From Vermamoeba vermiformis (taxonomy: Eukaryota; Tubulinea; Echinamoebida), in assembly GCA_045837725.1 (NCBI GenBank), contig JBEWZL010000300.1, forward strand, positions 496,001-560,000: a DNA stretch of 64,000 nt, written 5' to 3'. Positions 36,193 through 47,800 of this stretch are shown one piece after another (the stretch's first letter is position 1; each line of letters starts with the position of its first letter). The notes under the pieces were generated by a model that searched no databases, had not been told where the DNA came from, and saw nothing but the letters and a program-made list of their open reading frames with translations. A program made the position numbers and the translations under genes.

Positions 36193-36420
36193 GTGCTCGG
36201 GTGGATACTTTCATTTAACAGCAATCTTGTTCGAAAGTTAACATACTTCAATATTAATATTGATATTCGATTACGACTTTTTAATTCCGTGACTAAAAAG
36301 GAGATCGAGAATTTGATTTTGAGCAGGCTGCAAACGCCATATAGTAAACATATTATTGATGGTAGTCAAATTATGATTGACTGTATTGTGTTGCCGGTTG
36401 ATGTACGGGAGTTGAAATAA
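36193..36420 (+). CDS. Possible terminal exon of an unrecognised gene
   Basis: An open stretch with no internal ATG before a clear coding-like segment (YFNINIDIRLRLFNSVTKKE, HIIDGSQIMIDCIVLPVDVR), ending ELK with a stop at 36420. A TTTAACAG acceptor at about 36217 could begin a terminal exon, but no upstream exon is visible in the 160 bp to the MAPK15 start. It may be a remnant or a chance frame. Confidence 0.25.
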   Translation: MLGWILSFNSNLVRKLTYFNINIDIRLRLFNSVTKKEIENLILSRLQTPYSKHIIDGSQIMIDCIVLPVDVRELK

Positions 36421-36541
36421 ACAAAAATTAATTTTACATTCGTGTTGTTCGCTCTAAAGCACCTAGCACGTCTAATAATAATTGAAACCTTTATATTTAT
36501 TTGTATTCGTGCAAATTGGTGGCTAAATATCGAGTACAACC

Positions 36542-39304
36542 ATGGATACAGAAGTAATTGCTAACCAACCTGTCGTCATTGACAATGTAAGCAATTTGCG
36601 TATCAAAAATTCAGCAAAATATTTATGATAGCCAGGATAGCCAATAATGACATTAGTTTCGAAAAATAACGATTTTGAGATTGAATTAAAATTGATCAAC
36701 GGGCAAATTTATTAATTGTTGATTTTAGGGCTCCGGCATTATCAAGGCTGGCTTTGCAGGAGAAGAATATCCAAAAGTTATATTTCCCTCATAGTACGTA
36801 CAGATTTAGACAACGTAGATATTTTTCACCACATCCACGACGAAACCCGAGACAAATAATTCAGTAATTAATTTTAATGTTAAATTATAGTGTCGGACGA
36901 CCAAAACATCTTCAGGTTATGGCTGGTGCCGTTGAAGGAGGCGAATTTGTTGGTCAAAAAGCCGAACAACTTCGTGGCTTATTGAAGTACATACAACCCT
37001 TCTAATTAGTGTCATAAAGGTATTAATATTATATAATAGATTAAGCTATCCTATCGAGCACGGTATTGTTAAAAATTTCTTGGATATGGAGCAACTATGG
37101 AATCACGCGTATCACGAGTTGTCAATCAACCCCGAAGACGTACGTTAATTCACGAACGCGTGCCCAGTAATCTAACTGCATCCAAATAGCACCCTGTGTT
37201 GCTGACAGAACCTCCCTTGAACCCAATCAAAAATAGAGAACAAGCCGCACAAATATTTTTCGAGACATTCAACGTCCCCGCTTTGTTCATTTCTCTGCAG
37301 GCAGTTTTGAGTTTGTACGTGCTAATACTGATCTAGCCTACGCATGATACTAACAATATTTTGCTCAGATACGCCTCTGGCAGAACTACTGGTGTCGTTC
37401 TAGATATCGGTGATGGTGTGACACACGCGGTTCCTATTTACGTACGTGGCTGACTATGTTTACGTCATAATAACATCACGTACAGGAAGGATTTACTATG
37501 CCAAATGCTGTTACGCGAATCGATTTGGCTGGCAGGTAAGGAATTAACAACCTGTAATATCGAGATAACGGAGCTAATAATTGGCGCACAATAGAGACGT
37601 GACTGAACACATGCAATTATTATTGCGAAAGTCTGGATACAACTTTCATACAACAGCAGAGAAAGAGATTGTACGAAACATCAAAGAGAAGACATGCTAC
37701 GTAGCATTCGATCCGCAAAAGGAAGAAGAGTTGTTGGAATCAGAAAAGAGCAGCAAAGCTGTGCAATTCAGTTACAAACTACCCGATGGCAACGTAATTG
37801 AGGTAAGCCCTTTTTTATGGTGATAGCGAATAAGGGAATGAGCTTGTTTTGTCGCTTGGGCAACGGCCGGCTTCCCATTTTTTCAAGCCGACGGAGCATC
37901 AAGCACCTATGGCCGAGTTGGTCTAAGGCGTTAGACTCAAGTTCTAATGGGGGTAACTCCGCGTGGGTTCGAATCCCACTGGGTGCAAGCAATTAATTTT
38001 TTTTTGCCTTCGCTCGCTCTGTTTTGTTGTTCTTGCTACTCGCGCTGGGTGCAAACACGACGAATTTTATTTTTTTTTTTGTCCTCGAGCGCTGTTTTTT
38101 CTTCTTGCGAATAATAGTATAGTTCTTGTAACCGTGACATTTTTTGTTGCAACAAGGTGCGCGAAGTAATTTTTTCTTCGCACGCGACAGGGTTGCAGTA
38201 ATTTTGTTCCCTCCATCCTGGCGGCGGATGACGGGAGCGGCACTGGTCCGTCAACAAGACAGCATGTCCGAGTGGTCTAAGGAGGATGACTAGAAATCAT
38301 CTGGGCTTGCCCGCGCAGGTTCAAATCCTGCTGCTGTCGATTACCTTTTTGCCCGTGCCTTAATCTGTTGAAAATCTTTTGTGTGGCGATCAGCGCTTCT
38401 TCGCTTGATGCACCATGAGACTACTTCGGGCCCGAATTTTTTTTTTCTAGCAAGTGGTTACCCACCAAGTATATTTGAAACCAACTCCAACTCCTATGCC
38501 AGCTGGCCGAACGCCGTTAGGAACTTCTTCGCTCGGGCCCAATTCAATTTTTTATTCGTGGTCTGTAGTTACCTGGTCACGTGCTCCAGCCAATCAACCA
38601 ACGGGTTCGTGGTGCACTTGGTAGCACGTCCGCTTAGCATGCGGGAGGTACGGGGATCGAAACCCTGCGAATCCAATTTCTTTTTTTTTTGTTTTTTGCC
38701 TCCTTGTTCGCCTTTTATGAGCTTAGTTCTTGGGTGCTGCAACAACAGTTAGGAACTCGTTTAGCTGATTGTTCTTTTTACGTGCACGATCAATTAACAT
38801 TTTTTTTTAGATCGGTCCCGAGCGTTTCAGAGCCCCCGAAATCCTGTTCCAACCCGATATTATCGGCGAAGAATATCCTGGTATTCACGAATGCCTCGTT
38901 AACTCGATTCAAAAGTGTGACATTGACATGCGAAAAACTCTGTATGGTAACATTTTGTTATCTGGAGGTTCAACCTTGTTCCCTGGTACGTTAGGAAACA
39001 AACCGCTCGCGCATTATTTTATTAACGTTGTATTTGAAAGGGTTTGGTGATCGGTTGTTGAAGGAGGTCAAAGGACTGTCACCAAAAGACACAAAGATAA
39101 AAATCTATGCACCTCCCGAGCGTAAATACAGTACCTGGATGGGTGGCTCTATTCTCGCTGCTTTGGCAACATTCAAAAAGATGTGGATCTCGCAGTAAGT
39201 ATCCAAAGATCCAAATTCAATGTGCGGTTGAGTAATCCTCCTTTCTTAGCGCGGAATACAAAGAAGATGGCTTCTCGGCAATTCACAGAAAGACTCTTTT
39301 CTAA
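36542..39304 (+). CDS. Arp1/centractin, dynactin actin-related protein
   Basis: About ten exons encode about 380 residues. The start [20 protein letters not shown] gives the phosphate-1 loop. Further actin-fold motifs are [80 protein letters not shown] and [19 protein letters not shown], and the protein ends [26 protein letters not shown] and FIS rather than actin-specific residues place it with Arp1, which forms the dynactin minifilament for dynein transport. The first intron follows codon 15. The intron at 37803-38810 (1,008 nt, between GNVIE and [10 protein letters not shown]) carries three tRNA genes; other introns are about 45-130 nt. Confidence 0.92.
37903..37987 (+). tRNA. tRNA-Leu (CAA)
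   Basis: 85-nt class II tRNA with acceptor stem GCACCTA/TGGGTGC, anticodon stem TTAGA/TCTAA with loop CTCAAGT (CAA), a long variable arm and a canonical B box (GGTTCGAATCC). T9 follows within 12 nt as a Pol III terminator. It lies in the 1,008-nt Arp1 intron, same strand. Confidence 0.93.
38258..38339 (+). tRNA. tRNA-Ser (AGA)
   Basis: 82-nt class II tRNA with acceptor stem GACAGCA/TGCTGTC, anticodon stem GATGA/TCATC with loop CTAGAAA (AGA), a long variable arm and B box GGTTCAAATCC. TTTTT follows. It lies in the Arp1 intron, same strand. Confidence 0.93.
38603..38675 (+). tRNA. tRNA-Ala (AGC), copy 2
   Basis: Identical over 73 nt to the copy at 3010-3082. T10 follows after CCAATTTC. Upstream flank ACCTGGTCACGTGCTCC and AATCAACCAACG, and downstream flank CCAATTTC plus T-rich DNA, match the other copy. 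It lies in the Arp1 intron, same strand. Confidence 0.94.
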
Positions 39305-39404
39305 GCTGTAAATGTACCTTTCTCGTCATCAATACAAACATCCTTCAAACGAAACAGGCGTGCTCGTGATGCTGTTTTGTATTTACATCGCTATTGTTTA
39401 TTTA

Positions 39405-40138
39405 TTACAACAAATGAGCGTCGCTCGCAACTTTCGCTGCAAACCAACGATCTTTATCAAGCCGAACGAGCTTGGTCAATGCACAGTACGGTACTTCCAT
39501 AACGACCGCTTTCGAGTCATACATTTCAGTTAAGATCTGAACACCGTAGCCATGCGTAACGAGAAGCATATGATCGTTTTCGTATAGATTGTGTAACTCT
39601 TTAGCTGTCGAAACATATTTGGCTTCTAATTCGCTAACGGTTTCAGGATATGTCAACTTGTCTTGGAAGAAAGACCGGTACTCGAGATCCAAGTGTGGGT
39701 AAGTATCCACATCAAAGGTTGCGTGATCGAAGCTCGGTAACTCATTAAACCATGCAGCTTTAAGCCACTCTGATAATCCGTATTCGATCTTGATCGGAAT
39801 CCGCAATCGTTTTGCGATCTCGTTGGCGGTTTGCATGCACCGTAAAAACGGCGACGAAAAAACGTGATTAAGGTTGGTTCCCGTGGATAAAATGTATTCT
39901 GCAGTCTGTTGGGCTTGTTTGATACCTAATCCAGAAAATTAATTAAAATTGAATAGTTACACCTTGTAATACCGGTAATAGCTGTTTGACGTTATTCATT
40001 CGTACCTTTTTCAGTTAATGGCGGGTCGAATGGCCTCGCTGCGGTCTTTAACCAATTTTGATCGACTAAATCCGAGCGCTCTCCGTGTCTAAGCAGCCAT
40101 AAAGTCTGCGAATTAATCTTGCTACTACTTGTGGTCAT
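39405..40138 (-). CDS. Histidine phosphatase (phosphoglycerate-mutase-like)
   Basis: Two exons encode about 220 residues beginning MTTSSSKINSQTLWLLRHGE. The catalytic RHGE(R) motif is at about residue 17, followed by NWLKTAARPFDPPLTEKG, FSSPFLRCMQTANEIAKRL, the acid/base region YGLSEWL and the second catalytic His in LLVTHGYGVQ. RHGER with a DPPLT loop is typical of the UBASH3/TFIIIC-tau55-like branch, whose members are acid or protein phosphatases. All catalytic residues are present. The start at 40138 is divergent from the small gene at 40298. Confidence 0.88.
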
Positions 40139-40297
40139 AGCGCAAGCATGTTTCTATTATGATTGGGGTTGCGTTGTGTTTGACTGCTCGTTGAAAAGTT
40201 ACATTATGCAACGCTAGCGCTAGAATAACAACACGTCTCTTCTTCGTACACTAATTAACATAATCTAGTCTAGAATGTGTATATTATTGGTATAATT
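40139..40297. promoter_or_regulatory. Divergent promoter, 159 bp
   Basis: Only 159 bp separates the starts of the leftward histidine phosphatase and the rightward small gene, so the two must share or interleave promoters. AT-rich, with no motif assigned. Confidence 0.5.
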
Positions 40298-40960
40298 ATG
40301 GTTCGGACGACAGAAAGAGAAGGGGAGCTAATTACGATACGTGTCCAAACTTCTATTGAAAGGTAATTTTAAATTATTCTAATACGCCTCCAAACGGTGT
40401 CTTTAACCGCGATATTATTTAACGTATACTTGTACGTTTTTTAGGTTGGCAACTATAATTTTGGAGAAAACTAATCCGACGTGGCCAAATCCAAGTTATG
40501 GTTTGCGGTTAGTAAGTCGTCAATCAATTCGTCAATCGGTGCTCTCGATTTATAATCTCCGTTAAATTGGAAGCATTCAATTGGGTGACTATTCTGACAT
40601 GTTGCCATTCACAGCCTTTTTTTGCACCTCGCATCATCTCCAATTCTTTTTTTTGTGATTTTTTCAAACTTTTGTTCACGTTTCGCTTTTTTCCCGAGAC
40701 AATACCGTATACTGATAACGTGACTCGACTTAACTACATTGATGCTTTCTTGCGGAACCTCCACTTTTGAAATCGGATTTCATATTTTCTACTGACTTGC
40801 CTTTTATAGAAGCTACCCCCGACAAATCTTCGGAGACGAGCCTTGTCACGTCATTCTACTAACCGGGAGAATAGGAACGTACGCTGCATTGTGCTGTGGA
40901 TTAAAGGTACTCCGTAAAACTAAATCATCAATTCGCAACTTTACCTCGTTAACGAATTAA
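40298..40960 (+). CDS. Small hypothetical protein
   Basis: Three short exons encode about 93 residues: MVRTTEREGELITIRVQTSI, then LATIILEKTNPTWPNPSYGL and PRQIFGDEPCHVILLTGRIG, followed by YAALCCGLKVLRKTKSS and a stop at 40960. Splice joins (GTAATT, GTTAGT donors; TTTTTAG, TTTATAG acceptors) keep the frame. It has an alpha/beta pattern with no signal peptide. The CHVILLTGRIGTYAAL segment faintly recalls proteasome-assembly chaperone 3 (GKIGTL motif), but not enough to name. The last exon could instead end in a donor at about 40906. Confidence 0.5.
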
Positions 40961-41098
40961 CGCGTAGTCCGCACGTGTTTCCGATTTTTGAATCAACGGA
41001 CCGCCAAATAAATTGGGACGTGGGAATGGTCTTCATTTCATTCACGCCGAGGCGATAACAACACCACACGTCTCGCGGACCAAGCAAAAGACATAACC

Positions 41099-44000
41099 AT
41101 GCAAAAGGTACGTGCTATTGCATTGATGCAATTCTTTGACTACGGTTATTAACCGATGATTCATTTCTTTAGCTAGCCATTTTATTATTCTTGGGTTTGA
41201 TTTCCCTTAATTGTTTTGCCTTGGCCCGCACATCCGACACCTCGGGTAAGCAATTATATAAATTCTAACATACGTCATCCCATTTACTCATATTAACGTC
41301 ATTTGTCATCCAAAGAACCAATCCCAGACGTGCCTCAAAGCGTTCCGATCGCGGAACCAGTTGATCCTTCTACTCTCCCGACCAATGAACCCGTAGCCCC
41401 TCAAGGCAATACCCCTGACCAATCTCCTGTGCCCGATACAACAACGGGTGGCGAGACAACCGTTCCGGTTAGTGAATCTCCAACGAGTATCCCATCCGAT
41501 CAACCTACCGGCGTTCCTGTTAGCGAGACCGGTGGCGATTCAACTATTCCTCAGGGCGAGGCTACTCCTGTGGTTGATTCAACTGCACCAACTAGCCAAG
41601 AGACTATCCCTCAAGGCGACGCTGCTCCTGTTGCAGACTCGACTGCTCCTCTTGCCGACTCAACTGTGCCCACTGGTGTAGAGACTGGTACTCCTCAGGG
41701 CGAAGCTACAACCCCGAGTGACCCGGTACCAACTGGTGACGGGTCAACCACTCCTCAGGAGGCTTCATCGCCGGTCGCATCTACTACCCCGGAGACTTCC
41801 GCTCCTACTGGTGGTGAGTCAAGCACTCCTCAAGGCGACGCTGCCCCTCTTGCCGACTCAACTGTACCCACTGGTGACACGACCACTCCTCAGGGTGAAA
41901 CTACAACCCCGACCGTAGAAACTACTCCTCAAAGCGACGCTGCTCCTGTTGCTGACTCAACTGTACCTACTGGTGGCGAGACCGCTCCTCAGGGTGATGC
42001 CACACCTCTTGCTGATACCCCTCAAGGCGATGCTGCTCCTGTTGCAGACTCGACTGCACCTACTGGTAACGAAGGTACACCAACTGGTGACACGACTACA
42101 CCTCAGAGCGAAACTACTCCTGTTGCAGACACAACTGCACCAACTGGTACTGAGACCACTCCTCAAGGTGATGCTTCTCCTGTTGCAGACTCAACTGCAC
42201 CTACCGGTGATGAGGCTCCTCAAGGCACCACTGCACCTCTTGCAGACTCAACTGCTCCAACTAGTGACACAACCACTCCTCAGGGCGAAGCTACTCCTGT
42301 TACAGACTCTACTGCTCCAACTGGTGATGCTGCTCCTCTTGTGGACACAACTGCACCAACTGGTGGCGAGACTACCCCTCAAGGTGATGCTACTCCTGTT
42401 GCAGACTCGACTGCACCTACTGGTGATACGACCACACCTCAGAGCGAAACTGCTCCTGTTGCTGACACAACTGCACCAACTGGTGGCGAGACTGCTCCTC
42501 AAGGTGATGCCACACCTCTTGCTGATACCCCTCAAGGCGACGCTGCTCCTGTTGCCGACTCGACTGTACTGGTAATGAGGCTACTCCTCAAAGCGACGCT
42601 GCACCTCTTGCAGACTCAACTGCCCCAACCAGTGATGAGGCCACTCCTCAGGGTGAAACTGCTCCTGTTGCTGACTCGACTGCACCTACTGGTGATGCAA
42701 CCACACCTCAGAGTGAAATTACTCCTGTTGCTGACACAACTGCACCAACTGGTGACGAGACTACTCCTCAAGGTGACGCTGCTCCTGTTGCAGACTCAAC
42801 TGCACCAACTAGTGGCGAGACCACTCCTCAGGGCGAAGCTACTCCTGTTACAGACTCTATTGCTCCTACCGGTGATGCTGCTCCTGTTGCTGACACAACT
42901 GCACCAACTGGTGGCGAGACTACTCCTCAAGGTGATGCCACACCTCTTGCTGATACCCCTCAAGGTGACGCTGCTCCTCTTGCCGACTCAACTGCACCCA
43001 CTGGTGACAATACCACTCCTCAGGGTGAAGCTACTCCTCAAAGTGATGTTGCCCCTCTTGCTGACTCGACTGCTCCCACTGGTGGCGAGACTACTCCTCA
43101 AGGTGATGCACCTCTTGCTGACTCAACTGCTCCTCAAAGCGACGCTGCACCTCTTGCAGACACTGCTCCTGCTGGTGATTCCTCTCCTCAAAGCGAGGCC
43201 CCAACTGGTGACACTACAACTCCTGTTGGCGATGAAACCAATTCCCCTGTTGACTCTAGCACTCCTGTTGGCGACTCCACTCCTGTTGGTGATAGCAATC
43301 CTCCTCTTGTGGAGAACACTCCTCTCGCTGACGATAACTCTACTGCTCCACTTGGAGACAGTTCTCCCGTTGGTGACAATTCTCCTGTCGATAGTGCTCC
43401 AGTTGGTGATAACAACCCACCAGTTGACACTCCTCTTGCTGAGAATGATAATGCTACTGTTCCTGTTGGTGAAAGCGCCCCTATTGCCGACAGTGCTCCA
43501 GTCGGAACACCCTTCTTGAGTGATGAAACCAACCCTCCTGTCGATGCACCTTTAGCTGATGATACCAACACCACTGCTCCTGTTGGTGACAACAACCCAC
43601 CAGTTGATGCACCTTTGGCCGACGATACCAACTCCACCGCTCCAGTTGGCAATGAAACCAACCCTCCTGTTGATGCTCCTCTCACTGATGACACCAACAC
43701 CACTGCTCCCATTGGTGACAATGCTCCAGTCGATGCTCCTCTTGCTGATAATAATCCCTACCCCATTGTTCTTTTTGTCCCGCCGGACAATGCTACTGCT
43801 CCAGTTGGCGACAGCAATCCTCCAGTTGATGCACCTTTGGCTGATGACACCAACACCACCGCTCCCATTGGCGACAATACTCCTTCAGTTGATGCACCTC
43901 TTGCTGGCGATGACAACAGCACTACACCTATTGGTGATACCAACCCTCCAGTTGAGGCACCTCTTGCTGATAACGATAACAGTACTGCTCCTTTGGCTGA

Positions 44001-46689
44001 CTCCACTCCAGTTGATGCACCTTTGGCCGAAGACACGAACACTACAACCCCAGTTGGTGACAGCAACCCACCAGTGGATGCTCCTTTGGCTGAAGATAAC
44101 AATGCCACTACACCAATTAGTGATAGCAATCCTCCAGTTGATGCACCTTTAGCTGATGATACCAACACCACCGCTCCTGTTGGTGACAATACTCCTTCAG
44201 TTGATGCACCTCTTGCTGATAATGATAACACTACTGCTCCTATTGGCGACTCAACACCTGTTGATGCACCTCTGGCCAACAACGACAACAGCACTGCTCC
44301 AGTTGGTGACAACAATCCACCAGTGGAAGCTCCTCTTGCTGATACGACAAACACCACCGCTCCCCTTGGAGATGATAGTAATCCTCCTGTTCAAGAGCCG
44401 ATTGCTGAGCCTGTCACTGAGCCAGTTGCAGCTCCCGTTGACGTTCCTGTGTCCACTCCAGTTGATGTACAAACCCCTGTTGATGTTCCAGTTGCTGCAC
44501 CAGTTGAAGTACAGCCTCCTGTTGAAGAGCCAGTCGCCGCACCTGTCTTTGTAGAGGTGCCTGTTAGTGCTCCTGTTGATGCCCCAGTTGATGTTCCCAT
44601 CAGCACTCCAGTCGATGCCCCAGTTGATGCTCCAGTTGATGCCCCAGTTGATGTTCCTGTTGCAACTCCTGTTGACACACCAGTTAATGTTCCTGTCAGC
44701 ACACCAGTCAACGCCCCTGTTGACGTTCCTGTCAGCACACCGGTTGATGCCCCTGTTGACGCTCCAGTGGCAGCTCCTGTCAGCACACCAGTCGATGCCC
44801 CTGTTGATGTTCCTGTTGCAACTCCTGTTGACATCCCCGTGTCAGTTCCTCTCTCTGCCCCTGTTGACACTCCAGTTGACGCTCCTGTTGAAGTTCCTGT
44901 CAGCACTCCAGTTGATACCCCTGTTGATGTTCCTGTTGCAGTTCCTGTCAGCACACCAGTCGATGCCCCTGTTGATGTTCCTGTTGCAACTCCTGTTGAC
45001 ATCCCCGTGTCAGTCCCTGTCTCTGCCCCAGTTACTACTCCAGTTGATGCACCAGTTGATGTTCCTGTTGCAGTTCCTGTCAGCACACCCGTTGCTACCC
45101 CTGTTGATGTTCCTGTTTCGACACCTGTAGATACCCCTGTGTCAGTCCCTGTTGCTGCACCGGTTGACGCTCCAGTCGCTGCACCTGTCTTTGTAGAGGT
45201 GCCTGTTAGTGCTCCTGTTGATACACCAGTTGATGTTCCTGTCAGCACTCCTGTCACTACCCCTGTCGCTGTTCCTGTCTCAGTCCCTGTCAGCACTCCT
45301 GTTGCAGTCCCTGTTGCATCACCTGTGGCCACTCCTGTCGCAGCCCCAGTCAAGGCTCCCACTGCTGCTCCCATCGCAGCTCCTGTCGCCGCTCCAGTCA
45401 AGGCACCAGTCTCTGCTCCTGTTACTGCCCCGACACCTGTTGCTGCCACTCCTGTCTTCGTTCCTCCAGCTCCTCAGTGTGGCAACAACATTGTTGAAAA
45501 TGGTGAACAATGTGATGGTGGCTCAGGATGTGGTGCCAACTGCCAATGTGTCGGCACAGCTCTTCCCACCATGCCATTCAGTCGTGACTGTATCGTCAGT
45601 GCTTGTGGCAACAACAAACTTGACTTTGGTGAGCAATGCGATGGTGGACAGAACTGCACAAGCAACTGCAATTGCGCAGCAGGCTCTGTTCCAACAGTTC
45701 CTCCTTCACCTGCTTGCACTTTGTGCGGCAACGGCAGAGTCGACTCTGGCGAAGATTGCGATGGTGGCAACTTCTGTGTGTCGTGCAAGTGTGCTTCTGG
45801 CTTCCAATCATCTGCTGACGGGTCATGCACACCAATCATTCCTCCCAAGAACGCTCAGGTCGTTCCCATTCTTGAGTGCTTCAAGCCTGCATCGAACGGT
45901 TTCTTCACTGCATTCGTTGGATGGAACAACCTTGACGGCAAGACTCAAACCATTGCTAAAAGTGACATGAACTTCTTCACGCCTGTCACTCCTAACGGTG
46001 GTGACATCACTGAATTCGCCAATGGCCTTCACATCGGCTATCCTTCATCACCCATCGTATTGACGTGGTCAGCAGACACCACAGTGCTCACTTGGAAGTT
46101 GTCTGACTTTGCTCTCGTCATTGACACCACCAACACTGCTGCCCAGTGCCCTGGAGATGTCACGCTCAAGATCTCGCTCTCTGTCGCAACGAACGGAAGT
46201 GCCACTTTGTCTCCTCAACAGCAAGTTGACTTGACATTGAAGTTCGCTGAACTCCTTGGCGTGTCTCCAGCTCGTTTGACTGTCATCATTGACCAAGTTG
46301 TGAGCACCAAGCGAAGCTCTACCTCGTCTTTGTCATTCTTGGTTAAGATCGCTCCTCCTACTAACGACAGCACACCACAACAATCCACCGCTGATGCCGT
46401 GAGCTCATTCCTCACTCGTCTCGACACTGGCGACTCGTTCTTGAAGGACGCTGTTGAAGCGACTGTTCCTACTCTTAGCGTTCAATCAGCTTCGGCCACA
46501 CCTCAACCCTTGCCCACCATTCAAACAGCCAAGACTGGCGTTACTGTGCCTGTTCCTCCTTCAGTCGCCACACCAACAAAGGAACCTATCGAAGCAGGCT
46601 CACGACCTCCTCGTGATTCGGTTTCAAGCTCATCGGTGCTTACTCCTTTGAGCGCGATTACAATTTTTGCTTTGTATATTCTTTTCTAA
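41099..46689 (+). CDS. GPI-anchored mucin-like surface protein, paralogue 1
   Basis: Exons 41099-41107, about 41173-41246 and about 41315-46689. The signal peptide is MQKLAILLFLGLISLNCFALA. Then come about 1,380 residues of repeats: zone A (about 41400-43200; STAPTGGETTPQGDATPVAD units), zone B (43300-44400; PPVDAPLADDTNTTAPVGDN units) and zone C (44400-45470; PVDVPVSTPVDAP units), all Thr/Ser/Pro-rich and O-glycosylation-prone. The C-terminus has three Cys-rich modules (CGNNIVENGEQCDGG, CGNNKLDFGEQCDGG, CGNGRVDSGEDCDGG) like DUF4215/Myxococcus Cys-rich repeats. A globular domain follows (VPILECFKPASNGFFTAFVG onward), ending in a hydrophobic tail (SAITIFALYILF) for GPI attachment. At about 42569 the repeat lacks four bases (CACC) relative to its neighbours, which breaks the frame; the downstream frame then stays open to 46689. 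It is either an assembly error or a disrupted allele. Confidence 0.85.
41400..45470 (+). repeat. Three-zone tandem coding repeats
   Basis: Zone A has units of about 20 codons with TPQGDA and DSTAPTG cores. Zone B has units of about 21-22 codons with VDAPLADD and TAPVGDN cores. Zone C has short Pro-Val dipeptide-rich units. Because unit lengths are multiples of three and codon choice is narrow, several other frames on both strands are also open; these are shadows. Confidence 0.9.
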
Positions 46690-46693
46690 ACAA

Positions 46694-46716
46694 AATAAAC
46701 CGATAATACGTGTTTA
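46694..46716 (+). promoter_or_regulatory. 3' end element with poly(A) signal, paralogue 1
   Basis: AATAAA begins 5 nt after the stop codon and continues CCGATAATACG then TGTTTA. The same block (one difference) follows paralogue 2 at 53419, so the 3' UTR was duplicated with the gene or is under shared constraint. Confidence 0.65.
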
Positions 46717-47399
46717 GATTAAACTTCGTCTCGTTGCTTAATTGCTGCGTACTAAATAACTTCGTCTTCGGACGAGACGTTTTATTAAGACCCAACGACG
46801 GGTACTGCACAAAAATATTCGCGTCCGTAACCTGGGCCAGCTGGCGGAGCGGAGGCTCGGCACATTTTGATAGCGTCTGCAAAATTGAAGGAGTGCGTGC
46901 CGCATGTAATTCGCTAATGCTTGCCAGCTAGCTATTGCGTAAAGAGCAGGCGTTCTTTTAGTCTAGGCGTACATCTGTTAATGCCATTGTAGTGATTTTT
47001 GAGGGTTGCAAACGGCGCAAAAGTGCAGAGTTGGAGCGTTTGTAATGCACGTGTCATAACGATTGTGTACCGGCTGTGACTTTGACGCCTTTTGTTCCAT
47101 TATAAGCGAGTGTAGTTAACAGTGAGGGACCAGTTATGTACCTAATATTGCTATCAGAGATCAACGTAGCCTCGTAACACTTCGTGTCCGACTTACCCGT
47201 GCAACTGGGATCCGGATCGGAGCTGATCTGAGGCCGATGTATTGATTTGAAGGAGCGAAGCATGAGGACAAGTTGCCCTTATCCAACATTAATTACAACT
47301 AATTATGCAGCCAATTCAAAGTACGTACCCTCACGCCATGCTGCGTGTCTGGTTGAAGATCCAACACGCGAGAGACTCATTCGTGGTGCTATTCTAGCG

Positions 47400-47800
47400 C
47401 TGTCGAACCAATCGTGGGCTCGACGGTCAAGGTCCACATTGAAAATATACTATGCAATTATAGTTACTGTCTTTGTATTCAAATCTAACTGTCGTAGTGT
47501 GTTTTGAACGAATGACTCTCAGGCTGGCTTGAATGGCCAATCCTTTGACGGAGAAAGTGCGTGGCCGGACTGACCGTTGACTGGACGGTTACAGAGCGAC
47601 TGTCGAACCAATCGTCACTGGTCAAGATCCAAGTCGCGAATGAATCCCTTTGATGGTCACTGTCTTTTGTATTCAGATTTCGTGGTAGTAAATTTTGAAT
47701 GAATAGGCTGCGTTGAATGATCTGTAATGTGCACACGGAGTTGATGTTACTCGGGCCAGTTGTTTGCTCGGACTGGCCGTGGAATTGAGTTCGCGCTCAA
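47400..47800. repeat. Diverged direct repeat, two units of about 195 bp
   Basis: Unit 1 (about 47400-47590) and unit 2 (about 47598-47795) share in order: CTGTCGAACCAATCGT, GGTCAAG(A/G)TCCA, ACTGTCTT(T)TGTATTCA, a GTTTTGAA(C/T)GAAT-like block, GGCTG(G/C)(C/G)TTGAATG and CGGACTG(A/G)CCGT. The units are tandem and non-coding. Confidence 0.6.

Noticed and set aside
38376-38560. Search for a fourth tRNA between tRNA-Ser and tRNA-Ala in the Arp1 intron
   Set aside because: No cloverleaf, A box or B box with matching stems could be formed there.
42570-43519. Leu/Gln-rich reading of the repeats after the frame break
   Set aside because: The composition (LLLLQTQLHQLV-like) is the off-frame reading of the same repeat DNA, and the other frame continues the real protein to its GPI tail.
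44391-45449. Long antisense open frame of about 352 codons (Thr/Gly/Ala-rich) in the surface-protein gene
   Set aside because: It mirrors the Pro-Val repeat codons on the other strand. Narrow codon use and triplet periodicity keep several frames open; it has no start context, domain or splice logic of its own.
41400-45470. Regular tandem units suggesting a CRISPR-like array
   Set aside because: Units are contiguous, translate in frame and lack unique spacers. They are protein repeats.
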